From assembly GCA_030746435.1 (NCBI GenBank), contig JASLMV010000012.1, positions 24,405-88,404 on the forward strand: a DNA stretch of 64,000 nucleotides. Direction: 5' to 3'. The notes beneath the pieces are model-generated. The model saw only the letters and a list, made by a program, of their open reading frames with translations, was not told where the DNA came from and did not search any database. Origin of the DNA: Gammaproteobacteria bacterium (GTDB lineage: Bacteria; Pseudomonadota; Gammaproteobacteria; Steroidobacterales; GCA-2729495). This document shows positions 9,101-17,766 of this stretch, piece by piece. The position numbers were made by a program, and so were the translations under genes. Position 1 is the first letter of the stretch. Each line of letters opens with the position of its first letter.

Positions 9101-11520
9101 CCACCCAGGAATTTACGTATGGCCGCAAGATGGGTCATCGTTTCACGCGTCAGTATGTCGAGCAGTACCGGATCCATCCCAGAGAGCGCTTCGGCATCTT
9201 CGACTGGCAATTCGAGATCCAGTTCTTCGGGCCTGACCAAGGTCGCTTCGGCATCTTCTTCGGTAAATTCGGTTATGCCAGCATAGCGGTCGGGAATCCC
9301 GCCGGCAGCAAAGCTCCCTGCATCTCCGGTAATTGCAACGAGGTCCGCGGAAGGTTCTGTACCAACTTCGAGCTGTTCAAGTAGTTGTGGCAGTGCCTTA
9401 ACGGCATTGCCGACAAATGCAATCAGCGCAGGACTTGCGATGATGGTCTTATTGATTACCCGGTTGAGCATGTCCTCGATGCACCACGAGTATTCACCGA
9501 TCTGTTCTGCACCGACCATCCGGCCGCTGCCCTTAAGAGTATGGAATGAGCGGCGCAATGTAATCAGCGCCTCGTCGTCTTCGCGGTTATCTGCCCAGAC
9601 AGGATAGTGCCTGCTGATCGCCGCTACTTCTTCACGTGCTTCTTCGATAAAGGTTTCAAGCAGCTCCGGATCCGGAAGCTCCGTACTGGCTTGCAGGACC
9701 GGGGCCTCGATGATGCTGGTCTTTTCGACATCGGTAGCATCGGCCTCTTCACTCGCCAAATCTGCCAGCGCATCGGGATCAATCTTGAGGGTGGTTGTAT
9801 GCGAGTACACTTCATCGACTTCAGGAATAGCGAGCGGTACAGTTTCCTCAATAACATCCAGACAACGTTCCGCGTTATCCAGCATGTATACCGGTTCTTT
9901 ACGGCCGGTCTGCAGGGTCTCCATGTAGTACTCGAGGCTGACAATCGAGTCCGCCAGCCTGTTCAGATAAGCAGGCTCACGCGCAAGAGCCTCGTTCTCT
10001 ACACACTTGCGGATTGCAACACCGATCCGGCCGAGTATATCCACAGCCCTGGTCTTGCCCAGCATGATCAGGCCGGCGCTGATGCCCCTGAAATGGTCGG
10101 CGAGACCATCGACCATCTCCATATCGGCAGAGTTGGCCAGAGTCTGGGTAATTGTTTCCTTGACGCGCGTGAGATTAACGATGCATTCGCGCATGACCGC
10201 TTCGGTAACCTGGTTGAACTCAGCATCACGCGGCTCTTCGCCTTCTTCTTCGCTATAGACAAGGTTCAGCAGTTCCGTATCCAGGCGCTGTTCCACGTCG
10301 AGCAGTGCGGCCGCAAGTGTGATCAGGTCCTGTTCGTCCGCATCGACTTCCGCTGTAACCAGCCTCGCCAGTTCTTCACTGCGTTGTTGCACGGCTTCAC
10401 GCAACTGACCGAGGCCAAGCACTCCCATGGTATCGCCGATCTTGCGCAGCAACCCGACCTGCGCCTCAAGGCCCGTGGAATCTTTCATGCCGGTACGCAC
10501 GTAGATATCAAGCACATCCTTCGCGCGGCCCAGGTCTTCACGAATCGCGTTGGCAACTGTCTTCATCAGCCGGGCGCTTGGGGCGGACAAGTGTTCGCGA
10601 AGTTCTTCTATCTGCTCGTCACCGGGCGCCGCACCTGTCAGGTTGAAGGCGGACCGAATCGCATCGCAGCGTTCACCGCCGGAACGCGACCGCGCTATGT
10701 AGTACAGCAGGTTATTGACCAAGTCAGTCGGCGGGTTTGCAGCAAAACCATCTTCCCCGTCCTGTTGCAGGCGCTTGATTTCCCGGTCGGCCTGGCCGAT
10801 GAGTCGCTTGAGCGCAATGCTGGCTTCCAAGCCTTTGCCGATCAACGCCTCGAGCACTCCGCCTACAACCCACCAGAGCTGATGCACTTCTTCCGATTGA
10901 GCTGCCCGTTCCAGCCGATCGGCTACTGCGGACATGCGTTGCAGGTCTACCTCGCTTTCGCTGTTTTTTATCCAGCCAAGCAAGCCCAGTTGAAACTGCG
11001 ACCTTGCCTTCGCCAGCAGGGACATGATGTCCTCACCGCTGGTATCGCGTTTGGGCGCTTTGTCGTCGTGCCGGCTCGGCGGCTCAAGATTCAATAATAG
11101 AAGTGTGCTTTCGGACAGCAGCGGATTACCGCGCGCCGCGCGCAGATCGTTGAGGAGCGGCAACAATACAAGCGGAATATCACGGCCGCCGCCCATGATC
11201 CGTTCGACATAGGCAGGCAGTTGCACCATTGCGCGGCTAAGAGCCTCGATACCCTCGTCTACCCATTGTTCGCTCTGCTTACCTTCCGCAAGAGCCTGAC
11301 AGGTAAATTCCATCTCCTCCGCGAGCAGGCTGGCGCCGTAGACCTCCGCCACCTGCAGGGCCCCACGGGCACTGTGCAAAAGCTCCACGCATTTGCCAAG
11401 CCCCTCCGAACCCGTATTGCCGTCGGCAAAGGCCTCAAGGGCGATATGCGCATCATGGAGCGTGGCAGCTACCTGCTCGCCAACCAGATGGAATGATTCA
11501 GATCTCGCCGTACTGCTCAT
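6187..11520 (-). CDS. chpA: Hybrid chemotaxis-type sensor kinase of the Chp system
   Basis: A 1777-residue CheA-like hybrid kinase controlling type IV pilus extension and retraction. Phosphotransfer (Hpt) modules are visible with histidines at 660 (FHTLKGSGRMVGA), 826 (HTLQGSVTMAD) and 1009 (HTLKGGARMAG). A degenerate N-terminal copy (LHSARGALQVAE) lies near residue 50. An acidic linker precedes the dimerisation segment (VDSGMLEELLNNAGE). The GHKL ATPase has an N-box HMLRNAIIHGIE near 1357, then DDGAGV and GRGIGMDVV. A CheW-like domain and a C-terminal receiver follow (VDDS near 1645, phosphoacceptor in FLDVEMPRMDG near 1693). The Pseudomonas protein is longer (about 2470 residues) with more Hpt modules. 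It is the fifth gene of the pilGHIJ-chpA-chpC operon, 19 bp after pilJ. Confidence 0.93.
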   Translation of the reverse strand: MSSTARSESFHLVGEQVAATLHDAHIALEAFADGNTGSEGLGKCVELLHSARGALQVAEVYGASLLAEEMEFTCQALAEGKQSEQWVDEGIEALSRAMVQLPAYVERIMGGGRDIPLVLLPLLNDLRAARGNPLLSESTLLLLNLEPPSRHDDKAPKRDTSGEDIMSLLAKARSQFQLGLLGWIKNSESEVDLQRMSAVADRLERAAQSEEVHQLWWVVGGVLEALIGKGLEASIALKRLIGQADREIKRLQQDGEDGFAANPPTDLVNNLLYYIARSRSGGERCDAIRSAFNLTGAAPGDEQIEELREHLSAPSARLMKTVANAIREDLGRAKDVLDIYVRTGMKDSTGLEAQVGLLRKIGDTMGVLGLGQLREAVQQRSEELARLVTAEVDADEQDLITLAAALLDVEQRLDTELLNLVYSEEEGEEPRDAEFNQVTEAVMRECIVNLTRVKETITQTLANSADMEMVDGLADHFRGISAGLIMLGKTRAVDILGRIGVAIRKCVENEALAREPAYLNRLADSIVSLEYYMETLQTGRKEPVYMLDNAERCLDVIEETVPLAIPEVDEVYSHTTTLKIDPDALADLASEEADATDVEKTSIIEAPVLQASTELPDPELLETFIEEAREEVAAISRHYPVWADNREDDEALITLRRSFHTLKGSGRMVGAEQIGEYSWCIEDMLNRVINKTIIASPALIAFVGNAVKALPQLLEQLEVGTEPSADLVAITGDAGSFAAGGIPDRYAGITEFTEEDAEATLVRPEELDLELPVEDAEALSGMDPVLLDILTRETMTHLAAIRKFLGGCRPGDEPFMVTEAMHRACHTLQGSVTMADAEAAAVITDPLYQLVELLYRQGIGLSAANHSLCEAAADTAEAIIAHLADPGSEVPDTGQVQSGLVAAAKRIASEGEPVEDQVDAPTLEAPDPGVDLDKTLEVGSLDEQAEETAATTDETEETVEQTPEFDAEIAAIFIEEAGEILEAADVAIAGLAVNSKDPAPLAELQRHLHTLKGGARMAGIVVMGDFSHELESLLIRINQGGKGLDESAYSLLQASIDELHRMREQVPSGSVEPPGDGLVGRLMSVVEATMMMPAIPEPDEPLAEDEIDADSIEDTRALSVPEPEGLSELARELTSDAEPKEAKPLPDDLAVPPAEQTPEIAPRREMARVDSGMLEELLNNAGEISIFHSRLNQQLSSIQFNLDELGTTVRRLQQQLRNLDSETEAQILFRHQGDINPDDEDFDPLELDRYSTIQQLSRALAETASDVSSIKDLLQNIASDTESILSQQARTTSEMQDSLMRTRMVPFDQHVPRLSRLVRQQAVESGKQVELKVEGSAGELDRQVMEKMLPPFEHMLRNAIIHGIEAPKVRKKAGKPKDAVITIRFGREGSQVIIQISDDGAGVNLDDVRAKAEEEGLVKPDQKLTDEEVMQLILHTGLTTADKLTQSAGRGIGMDVVVSEIAKLGGTLAMRSEAGKGCIFTVRLPYTLAITQAFIVKAGGETFALPLPTVEGVVRIARKEFEERMAEPNPTVVYGDRTYRMQHMGLYLGLSTARLDPDDDQVSLILVDAGENSTALISDEAADSREIVVKPIGSQLSTIRGLAGATILGDGRIVVILDAGALVRSAVVEVAPEKPAKVEEDLPALALVVDDSITMRRVTQRLLERNGMRVITAKDGLEALEVLQDHIPEIIFLDVEMPRMDGYEFAGHVRNNPATADLPIIMVTSRAGEKHRARAIELGVNDYLGKPYQEHEMLEAMQNLLGDRFTEWESREHDTVS

Positions 11521-11539
11521 TGGAAGTTTTTAAGCCGCT

Positions 11540-13612
11540 TCAGGTCATGCCCTGGTCTGCTAATACACCGGATGATGATTCCTTGTTCAGTTCGGCATCG
11601 TCCGATTCTTTGTCACGGGAAATATCCTCGGAATCGTCCAACCCCGGTTCTTCCGGTCCTCCCCCTGCCTTACTGCCGTCGTCGCCGGGCAATATGAAAC
11701 CGGACACTGACTCACGTAACTCCGATGCCAGCGTCGACAGCTTACTGATAAAGTTACCGGTCGTGGATGCGCTTGCATCAGTCTCACCGCTGATCTCCTG
11801 CAGCTTCTGCACGCTTTCGAGCACGAGTTTTGCCGAACCGGCCTGTTCACGTGCGGAACCGGATATGTTCTGCACGAGCATGGCGATCTGGTTTGATACC
11901 TGTTCAATTTCTTCCAGCGCTGCGCCCGCGTTCTCGGCCAGCAGTGCACCCCCGACGACGTCGGTTGTACTGCGTTCCATCGAAACGACAGCCTCGTTGG
12001 TATCGGACTGAATCGTGCTGACCAGCACCTCGATCTGCTTCGTCGCATTGGCTGAACGCTCAGCCAGCCTCTGGACCTCGTCAGCAACGACCGCGAAACC
12101 GCGTCCGGCTTCGCCAGCCATGGATGCCTGAATAGATGCGTTCAGTGCAAGGATATTGGTCTGGTCGGCAATATCATTAATAAGTTCTACGATATCGCCG
12201 ATTTCCTGCGAGCTTTCGCCAAGACGCTTGATGCGTTTCGACGTATCCTGGATCGTCTCGCGGATAGTGTTCATACCTTCGATAGTCCGGCGCACAGCAT
12301 CGCCACCCTTGTGCGCGATATCCACCGAATGCCTGGCAACATCGGATGAACGCTCGGCATTACCGGATACCTCGTCAATAGATGCCGCCATCTGCTGCAC
12401 GACTTTGGATGCGTGTTTGACTTGACGTGACTGCGCTTCACTGGCAGCTTCCAGTGCGCGCGCACTGGCTTCCGTTTGCTTGGTCGCATTACCCACCAGA
12501 ATCGCGCCCTCGTTTATAGTCGTAACGAGATCACGCAAAGCTTCGACCGCGAAGTTGATCGAATCGGCGATAGCGCCGGTAATGTCGTCGCCCACGGTCG
12601 CCTGCACCGTCAGGTCGCCGTCGGCGAGGCTGCCCAGTTCATCCAGCAACTGCAAAATAGCGTGCTGATCGCTCTCGGTCTGCTGGGCGAGCATGTTGGT
12701 CTTGCGCCGCTGGCGGGAACTCTTCAACCAGACGGCCAGCATCACCACGCCAATGAAGCCTGCCGCGCCGAGCAGCGCGAACAGCCGTATCAGTTCTGCG
12801 TCCAACCCCGGCCTCAGGGTCGGGTCCCCGAACACAACCCGGTCTGCCTCCATCGCGAGTATGAGTTCGTTGAGCATTGAACTTGCATCGCGCACGGGTA
12901 CAAGCTGGTCCGACAAACTCAGGCTGTCCTTTACCGCACCACCGAGCTGGCCGGCCCTGCGGGTCAGGCTGGCGACAGCTTCCTCCGTTTCGGGGCCGGT
13001 TACCGCAACGATACCGAGTTGCCGGTCGCCGGCACGGATGCCGCGCACGATTTGTTGCAACTCCATTTCGTTGTCGAGCAGACGGCGGTTGAGTTCGCTG
13101 TCACCGGTAATCATGTTCCTGCTAAGCGTCGCTAAAGAATCACCCAGCAGTCGCAAACGCTCCAGGTGCGCAATGACCAAAGGTTGCCTCTGGATCGACA
13201 GTTCACCCTGCAGCTTGTAAACCGAATCTGTAAACCTGGGCGTCAATTCCTCGAGACGCTGGACTGCCTCGTTTAACGCACGGATGTCACCGGCGCCCTC
13301 GACTATAGTCGCGACGCTGGCACGAACCCTCCCGAGATCCGCACGCTGCGCGTCCGTCAGGCCGGCTGTCGCGATATCGTTAAGCGCCTCACTGGTCCGT
13401 TCCAGCGCTTCCAGGCTGGCCTCGTCGCCTTCGATAGCCATGCGCGCCTGCAGACTCGCCGCTTGCGAATTAACCAGGCTTTCCATCGCAGCCGGCCTTC
13501 CCGCCGGGCCGAAGGTCATGGAATAAAGCCACCACGCCGTGACCCCCAGCGTAATCAGGAGTAATGCAGCCAGGGCAGGCATGTACCGCGCTTCATTCGA
13601 ACTACCTGCCAT
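11540..13612 (-). CDS. pilJ: Methyl-accepting chemotaxis protein of the pilus system
   Basis: A 690-residue receptor. A first membrane segment lies at about residues 13-33. A long periplasmic sensor region of helical character follows, then a second membrane segment (LLGAAGFIGVVMLAVWL) near 277-294. A HAMP-like segment comes next (LLDELGSLADGDLTV), then a cytoplasmic signalling domain with the hairpin tip IADQTNILALNASIQ...GRGFAVVADEVQRLAERS. It would sense surface contact or chemicals and signal to ChpA through PilI and ChpC. The C-terminus ends with an acidic, serine-rich tail. The gene order and length match PilJ. The usual neighbouring methyltransferase gene pilK is not present. Confidence 0.93.
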   Translation of the reverse strand: MAGSSNEARYMPALAALLLITLGVTAWWLYSMTFGPAGRPAAMESLVNSQAASLQARMAIEGDEASLEALERTSEALNDIATAGLTDAQRADLGRVRASVATIVEGAGDIRALNEAVQRLEELTPRFTDSVYKLQGELSIQRQPLVIAHLERLRLLGDSLATLSRNMITGDSELNRRLLDNEMELQQIVRGIRAGDRQLGIVAVTGPETEEAVASLTRRAGQLGGAVKDSLSLSDQLVPVRDASSMLNELILAMEADRVVFGDPTLRPGLDAELIRLFALLGAAGFIGVVMLAVWLKSSRQRRKTNMLAQQTESDQHAILQLLDELGSLADGDLTVQATVGDDITGAIADSINFAVEALRDLVTTINEGAILVGNATKQTEASARALEAASEAQSRQVKHASKVVQQMAASIDEVSGNAERSSDVARHSVDIAHKGGDAVRRTIEGMNTIRETIQDTSKRIKRLGESSQEIGDIVELINDIADQTNILALNASIQASMAGEAGRGFAVVADEVQRLAERSANATKQIEVLVSTIQSDTNEAVVSMERSTTDVVGGALLAENAGAALEEIEQVSNQIAMLVQNISGSAREQAGSAKLVLESVQKLQEISGETDASASTTGNFISKLSTLASELRESVSGFILPGDDGSKAGGGPEEPGLDDSEDISRDKESDDAELNKESSSGVLADQGMT

Positions 13613-13652
13613 GTCTATACGCTCTCCATGTCGCTGCTATCCGCTCTTTGCA

Positions 13653-14222
13653 TCAGGCTGCCGCGTTCTGAAACTCGCGCGCGTCGAGTAGTTTGCTCAT
13701 GCTCAATACCGGCCAGGTATCTGCACCTCGCACGCAGGCACCTGCCAGGTAACGCTCGCAACGTAATTCCGTCTCCGGCACCTTTTCCGTAAATTCGTTC
13801 TCGATAAAGCGCCTGAAACCAAACACTTCATCCACGATAATGCCCACCGGCATCTCGGGGTTGTCGGCAACCAGCACCCGCGCTGTGCGTTCACCCTTGC
13901 TGGTCCCTGCCCCCAGAAAAGTACGCAGGTCCACCACCGGCAATAGCTGGCCCCGCAGGTTGGCGAGGCCGGCAATCCAGCTTTTTGCCCCGGGCACCCT
14001 GGTCAGGCTCGCCGGCATCATCATGACTTCCCGGACTTCCGCGCGTGACACGAGCAACCTGTCAGCTCCCAGCCTGCAGCCGATGCCTACCCATTCCTGC
14101 GCTTCGACATCGAGTGAAGCGCCGCCGGCCAGTGCTGCACGGCTCCTGCGCTCCATTTCACGCAGCAACTCAAACGGCTCGTCTTTTAATTCCTGCAGGT
14201 GCTGTGCGTTTGAAACATTCAT
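13653..14222 (-). CDS. pilI: CheW-like coupling protein PilI
   Basis: A 189-residue CheW-domain adaptor linking PilJ to ChpA. The signature LANLRGQLLPVVDLRTFLG is the classic CheW core, and GIIVDEVFGFRRF is the second conserved strand region. An N-terminal extension of about 45 residues precedes the domain. The start codon overlaps the stop of pilH by four bases (ATGA), indicating translational coupling. The next gene, pilJ, begins 40 bp downstream. Confidence 0.92.
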   Translation of the reverse strand: MNVSNAQHLQELKDEPFELLREMERRSRAALAGGASLDVEAQEWVGIGCRLGADRLLVSRAEVREVMMMPASLTRVPGAKSWIAGLANLRGQLLPVVDLRTFLGAGTSKGERTARVLVADNPEMPVGIIVDEVFGFRRFIENEFTEKVPETELRCERYLAGACVRGADTWPVLSMSKLLDAREFQNAAA

Positions 14223-14584
14223 GCGTTAAGTGCGGCCTCTACTGCCGCAATCAGATCACTCATTTCGACGGGCTTGACCAGGTACTGGCTTGCCCCTTGG
14301 CGCAATCCCCAGATCCGGTCGGTTTCCTGCCCCTTGGCACTGACGATGACAACAGGTATTTCCTTGGTGGTCGGATTCCTCGACAGCCTGCGCGTCGCCT
14401 GGAAGCCGTTCATGCCTGGCATAACCACATCCATGACAATGACTTCCGGCCGGACCTGCTCAGCGGTAGCGATGGCCTCTTCGCCATCACTCGCAACAAC
14501 GGTGTCAAAACCATGCCGTTCAAGCGCCTTACAGAACACGTGCTGTTCTGTTGGAGAATCATCGACAATCAGTACCAGTGCCAT
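14219..14584 (-). CDS. pilH: Response regulator PilH
   Basis: A 121-residue stand-alone receiver domain, with acidic pocket VDDS at residues 7-10, phosphoacceptor Asp52 in MDVVMPGMNG, Ser/Thr switch region VIVSAKG and conserved Lys in LVKP. In Pseudomonas PilH is one of two CheY-like outputs of the Chp system and influences pilus retraction and cAMP. The frame is open 21 codons further upstream, but the ATG at 14584 starts directly at the receiver strand. It follows pilG by 13 bp and overlaps pilI by four bases. Confidence 0.92.
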   Translation of the reverse strand: MALVLIVDDSPTEQHVFCKALERHGFDTVVASDGEEAIATAEQVRPEVIVMDVVMPGMNGFQATRRLSRNPTTKEIPVVIVSAKGQETDRIWGLRQGASQYLVKPVEMSDLIAAVEAALNA

Positions 14585-14597
14585 CTTCGGTTTCGCT

Positions 14598-14999
14598 TCA
14601 GGCTGTCCGAGCCACCTGCTCCGTGATTGCGCCCAGCAGTTCGTCACGCGTAAACGGTTTGGTCAGATACTGTTCCGAGCCCACGATCCGGCCACGGGCA
14701 CGGTCGAACAAACCATCCTTGCTGGACAGCATGATTACCGGGGTATCACGGAAACTGGCGTTGTGCTTGATGAGTGAACAGGTCTGATAACCGTCGAGCC
14801 GCGGCATCATGATGTCGACGAAAATCAGGTCGGGGTGGTGATCGGCAATCTTGGACAGCGCATCGAAACCGTCCATTGCGGTGAATACAGTGCAGCCTTC
14901 TTTCGCCAGCAAAGTCTCAGCGGTACGCCGAATCGTTTTGCTGTCGTCGATTACAAGGATTTTGAGACCTTGCAAATCAGGTGCCGAGTCTTCCGCCAC
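14598..14999 (-). CDS. pilG: Response regulator PilG
   Basis: A 133-residue CheY-like protein with acidic pocket IDDS (residues 17-20), phosphoacceptor Asp62 in VDIMMPRLDGYQ, LSSKDG switch region and LTKPF. It is the first gene of the pilGHIJ-chpA-chpC operon. In Pseudomonas it is the output regulator needed for pilus extension and twitching. The start is GTG at 14999, supported by an excellent AGGAGG site about 6 bases upstream. The divergent neighbour is gshB, as in Pseudomonas. Confidence 0.93.
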   Translation of the reverse strand: MAEDSAPDLQGLKILVIDDSKTIRRTAETLLAKEGCTVFTAMDGFDALSKIADHHPDLIFVDIMMPRLDGYQTCSLIKHNASFRDTPVIMLSSKDGLFDRARGRIVGSEQYLTKPFTRDELLGAITEQVARTA

Positions 15000-15310
15000 G
15001 CGCGCCTCCTGCGGGCTTAACCGGGGTCACACAAGCCCTGAACACTTATTAACATAATGGTTAGTGTGCATCTACGGGATGTCGGCAGCTTGGACGGGCT
15101 CCCTTTCGGCACCGCAGACCCGGGCCGGAACCCTGTCTGCTTACCACCGTATCGAAGATGCTGAAAGCTCACACGTCTGCGGCTTACCGGGCATAACCCA
15201 TACCCGGATACGCACAACTCCGTCGATAATACCCGTGCAAGGCTGATATTTCAGCAACTCTGGGCCAGAATAGGCGTCCTGAAGGGCTTTTGCGCCCGGG
15301 AGAAAATTAC
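15000..15310. other. Intergenic region between divergent pilG and gshB
   Basis: About 310 bp with no supported gene. It must hold the promoters of both the pilus chemosensory operon and the gshB operon. I see an AT-rich stretch at about 15046-15064 that could supply a -10 for pilG, but no strong paired promoter. I see no RNA gene or repeat. Confidence 0.5.
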
Positions 15311-16279
15311 ATGCACAGCATCCGCACCGGCGTCGTCATGGACCCGATTGCCGCTATTGCGCCCGCAAAAGACAGCACCCTGGCGATGCTTCTGGAGGCC
15401 CAGTCCCGGGGCCACGAGCTTATCCTGTTCGAACTCGGCGACCTCTTCATCGATAACGGCGACGCCTGCGGCCGTGGGCGGCCGGTAACCGTCAGGGACG
15501 ACCCGCGGGACTGGTACAGCCTCGGCGATATACAGGAGTTGCCCCTCGCGGACTTCGACCTGCTCCTGATGCGCAAGGACCCGCCCTTCAACATGGAATA
15601 CGTCTATTCCACCTACATCCTGGAACGGGCCGAACTGGGCGGTGTGCTGGTCGTCAACCGTCCCTCAAGCTTGCGCGACATAAACGAAAAGGCATTCACA
15701 GCCTGGTTCCCGCAATGCTGTCCCGATACGCTGGTCACCCGGAGCATGGATGACCTGCGGGCCTTCCGCGACAAACACGGGAAAATCGTGGTGAAACCAC
15801 TGCACGGCATGGGCGGAAAATCCGTATTCGTGGTCGAACCCACCGATAACAATGCCAACGTAATTTTTGAAACCCTGACCGACGACGGGACCCGCTATAC
15901 GATGGCGCAAAGTTATATTCCTGAAATCTCCGCAGGCGACAAACGGATTATCCTTGTCGATGGCGAAGCGCCCGACTACGCGCTCGCCAGGGTGCCCGGC
16001 AAGGACGATAACCGCGGCAACCTGGTCATGGGTGCCCAGGGCGAACTTCGCGAACTCTCCGATCGCGACCGCTGGATCTGCGCCCAGGTCGGACCCGAAT
16101 TAAGCCGCCGTGGCGTATTGTTTGCCGGCCTGGACGTAATCGGCGATTACCTGACTGAGGTGAACGTGACCAGCCCGACCGGAATCCGCGAGATTGCCAA
16201 ACTGTCCGGAGTCGACCTGGCGGTGGCCCTGTTCGACAGCATCGAGAAGGAGTTGTCAGCGCGGAGTGCCGCTGCCTGA
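15311..16279 (+). CDS. gshB: Glutathione synthetase
   Basis: A 322-residue ATP-grasp enzyme that joins glycine to gamma-glutamylcysteine. N-terminal family features include MDPIAAIAPAKDSTLAMLLEA and LLMRKDPPFNMEYVYSTY. The ATP-grasp core has VVKPLHGMGGKSVF, and the C-terminal metal and product region is DVIGDYLTEVNVTSPTGIREI. The ATG at 15311 has GGGAGA about 9 bases upstream and is preferred over an in-frame start seven codons earlier. It leads a run of same-strand genes through the PyrK-like gene. Confidence 0.96.
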   Translation: MHSIRTGVVMDPIAAIAPAKDSTLAMLLEAQSRGHELILFELGDLFIDNGDACGRGRPVTVRDDPRDWYSLGDIQELPLADFDLLLMRKDPPFNMEYVYSTYILERAELGGVLVVNRPSSLRDINEKAFTAWFPQCCPDTLVTRSMDDLRAFRDKHGKIVVKPLHGMGGKSVFVVEPTDNNANVIFETLTDDGTRYTMAQSYIPEISAGDKRIILVDGEAPDYALARVPGKDDNRGNLVMGAQGELRELSDRDRWICAQVGPELSRRGVLFAGLDVIGDYLTEVNVTSPTGIREIAKLSGVDLAVALFDSIEKELSARSAAA

Positions 16280-16285
16280 ACGTGC

Positions 16286-16786
16286 ATGGTAGATATCCGA
16301 CCACAGCAACCTGAAGACCTCGAAGCAATCGCCAGCATCAACGCGGCTGCGTTTGCAGAACACGGGGGCACCGCATCTTTCGACCGCTTCCGTGAAGAGC
16401 GCACCGATATCATTTCGCTGGTTGCAGAAAGCGGGGGCAAGCTGCTCGGGCACGTGCTGTTCAGCCCCGTGATACTCGACACGCCTGATGGTCCGGTTAA
16501 CGGCATGGGCCTCGGCCAGCTAGCAGTCGACCCCGCACACCAGAACCAGGGTATAGGAACAGAGCTGTCCGAGACCGGGCTTGCACAACTTCGCGAAACC
16601 GGCTGCCCGTTTGTTATCGTTATCGGGCATGCAAAGTATTATCCGCGGTTCGGGTTTGAGATAGGCGCCAAAAACGGTTTCATCTGCCAGTGGGAAGGCA
16701 TACCGGATGACTCTTTCATGGTGTTGTTCCTTGATGAAAGCAGGCGCTCTGAACTGGCGGGCACTGCCCGTTTCGATGGTCTGTAA
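16286..16786 (+). CDS. GNAT family N-acetyltransferase (YhbS-like)
   Basis: A 166-residue acetyltransferase, with acetyl-CoA binding signature LGQLAVDPAHQNQGIGTELSE near residues 75-95 and the ending YYPRFGFEIG typical of the YhbS-like subgroup. The substrate is unknown. It is inserted between gshB and tonB, 6 bp after gshB, so it is likely co-transcribed. This insertion is not part of the Pseudomonas arrangement I know. Confidence 0.85.
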   Translation: MVDIRPQQPEDLEAIASINAAAFAEHGGTASFDRFREERTDIISLVAESGGKLLGHVLFSPVILDTPDGPVNGMGLGQLAVDPAHQNQGIGTELSETGLAQLRETGCPFVIVIGHAKYYPRFGFEIGAKNGFICQWEGIPDDSFMVLFLDESRRSELAGTARFDGL

Positions 16787-16815
16787 TAATCGGGTATTAG
16801 TCAGGTGAATCGCTG

Positions 16816-17706
16816 ATGGCTGTCGTCCCCTATTTATTACAATCGCGTCGCGACAACCTTTCCACCATGCTGTTCGTGGCGGCACTGTTCCATGGCGTGT
16901 TAATACTGGGAATCAGTTTTACGGCCGGCGAGCCTCCGCAGTCATCCTCCGATGCCGAGTCACTGGAAGTCGTACTGTTGACGCGTGATTACGAAAAGCG
17001 GCCCGACAGCCAGGATGCCGAGTACCTGGCGCAACAGAACCTGGCTGGTACCGGTAATACAGCAGAAGACGAAGCCCTGCGCGTAGCCTACGGCCGTGAC
17101 GCCAGCCCGGTAATGCCGGGCCCCGAAATCGATGGTCAGGACAACATCAGGAGTGAGCTTGCTGACCGGTCAAACGGTCAGCACATGTTGTATGCGCGGA
17201 CTCCGGATGCGGGCATCGTTCCTGAAGACCAGGTCGAAGAGGCGGCCGAAACCCTGACCCTCAGAACCGGGATGCCCGGAACATCCAACAGTATCGAGAT
17301 ACTCGCGGCACCCGATACCGAAACGGTACTGAAGGGTGCCAAGCCGCGGCAACTTGTCATTAGCGCAAGCACACGTGAATCGAGGATTGCGGCTTACCTC
17401 GATAGCTGGAAACGCCGGGTCGAGAGGGTCGGCACCATGAATTTCCCGCGTGACGCCATTAATCAGCCGGGCACGCGCAACCCGGTCGTAGAGGTTACGG
17501 TGAAGTCCGATGGCTCGCTAAAAGAAGTCATCATCCTCGCCGGGTCCGGTAGCCGGGAACTGGATATAGCGGCAGTTGATATTCTCAAAATGGCCTCGCC
17601 GTTCGACCCGTTTCCTGAATACCTGCGAAATGATTATGATGTACTGAGATTCTCGTATGAGTGGCAGTTCACACGCCGCAGAGTCGGCCGGATCAGTGTT
17701 CCATGA
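16816..17706 (+). CDS. TonB-like energy transducer (TonB3-type position)
   Basis: A 296-residue protein with a single N-terminal membrane anchor (residues about 17-36), a hydrophilic periplasmic linker of about 170 residues poor in the usual Pro-Lys repeats, and a C-terminal TonB domain (SRIAAYLDSWKRRVERVG ... NPVVEVTVKSDGSLKEV ... ALDIA-type segment SRELDIAAVDILKMASPFDP). It would transmit proton-motive energy to outer-membrane partners. The place between gshB and yqgE equals that of tonB3 in P. aeruginosa, a gene linked to twitching motility. That link is inferred from synteny. Confidence 0.85.
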   Translation: MAVVPYLLQSRRDNLSTMLFVAALFHGVLILGISFTAGEPPQSSSDAESLEVVLLTRDYEKRPDSQDAEYLAQQNLAGTGNTAEDEALRVAYGRDASPVMPGPEIDGQDNIRSELADRSNGQHMLYARTPDAGIVPEDQVEEAAETLTLRTGMPGTSNSIEILAAPDTETVLKGAKPRQLVISASTRESRIAAYLDSWKRRVERVGTMNFPRDAINQPGTRNPVVEVTVKSDGSLKEVIILAGSGSRELDIAAVDILKMASPFDPFPEYLRNDYDVLRFSYEWQFTRRRVGRISVP

Positions 17707-17766
17707 GTGTCACGGACACCGGAACCCGCGACGCTAACCACTGTCCAAGGATGAGGGCAACCTGAT

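Noticed and set aside
9607..11097. A 496-codon open frame on the plus strand inside chpA
   Set aside because: It lies antisense to the well-supported chpA and its translation shows no family motif. Long antisense frames are expected opposite GC-rich genes.
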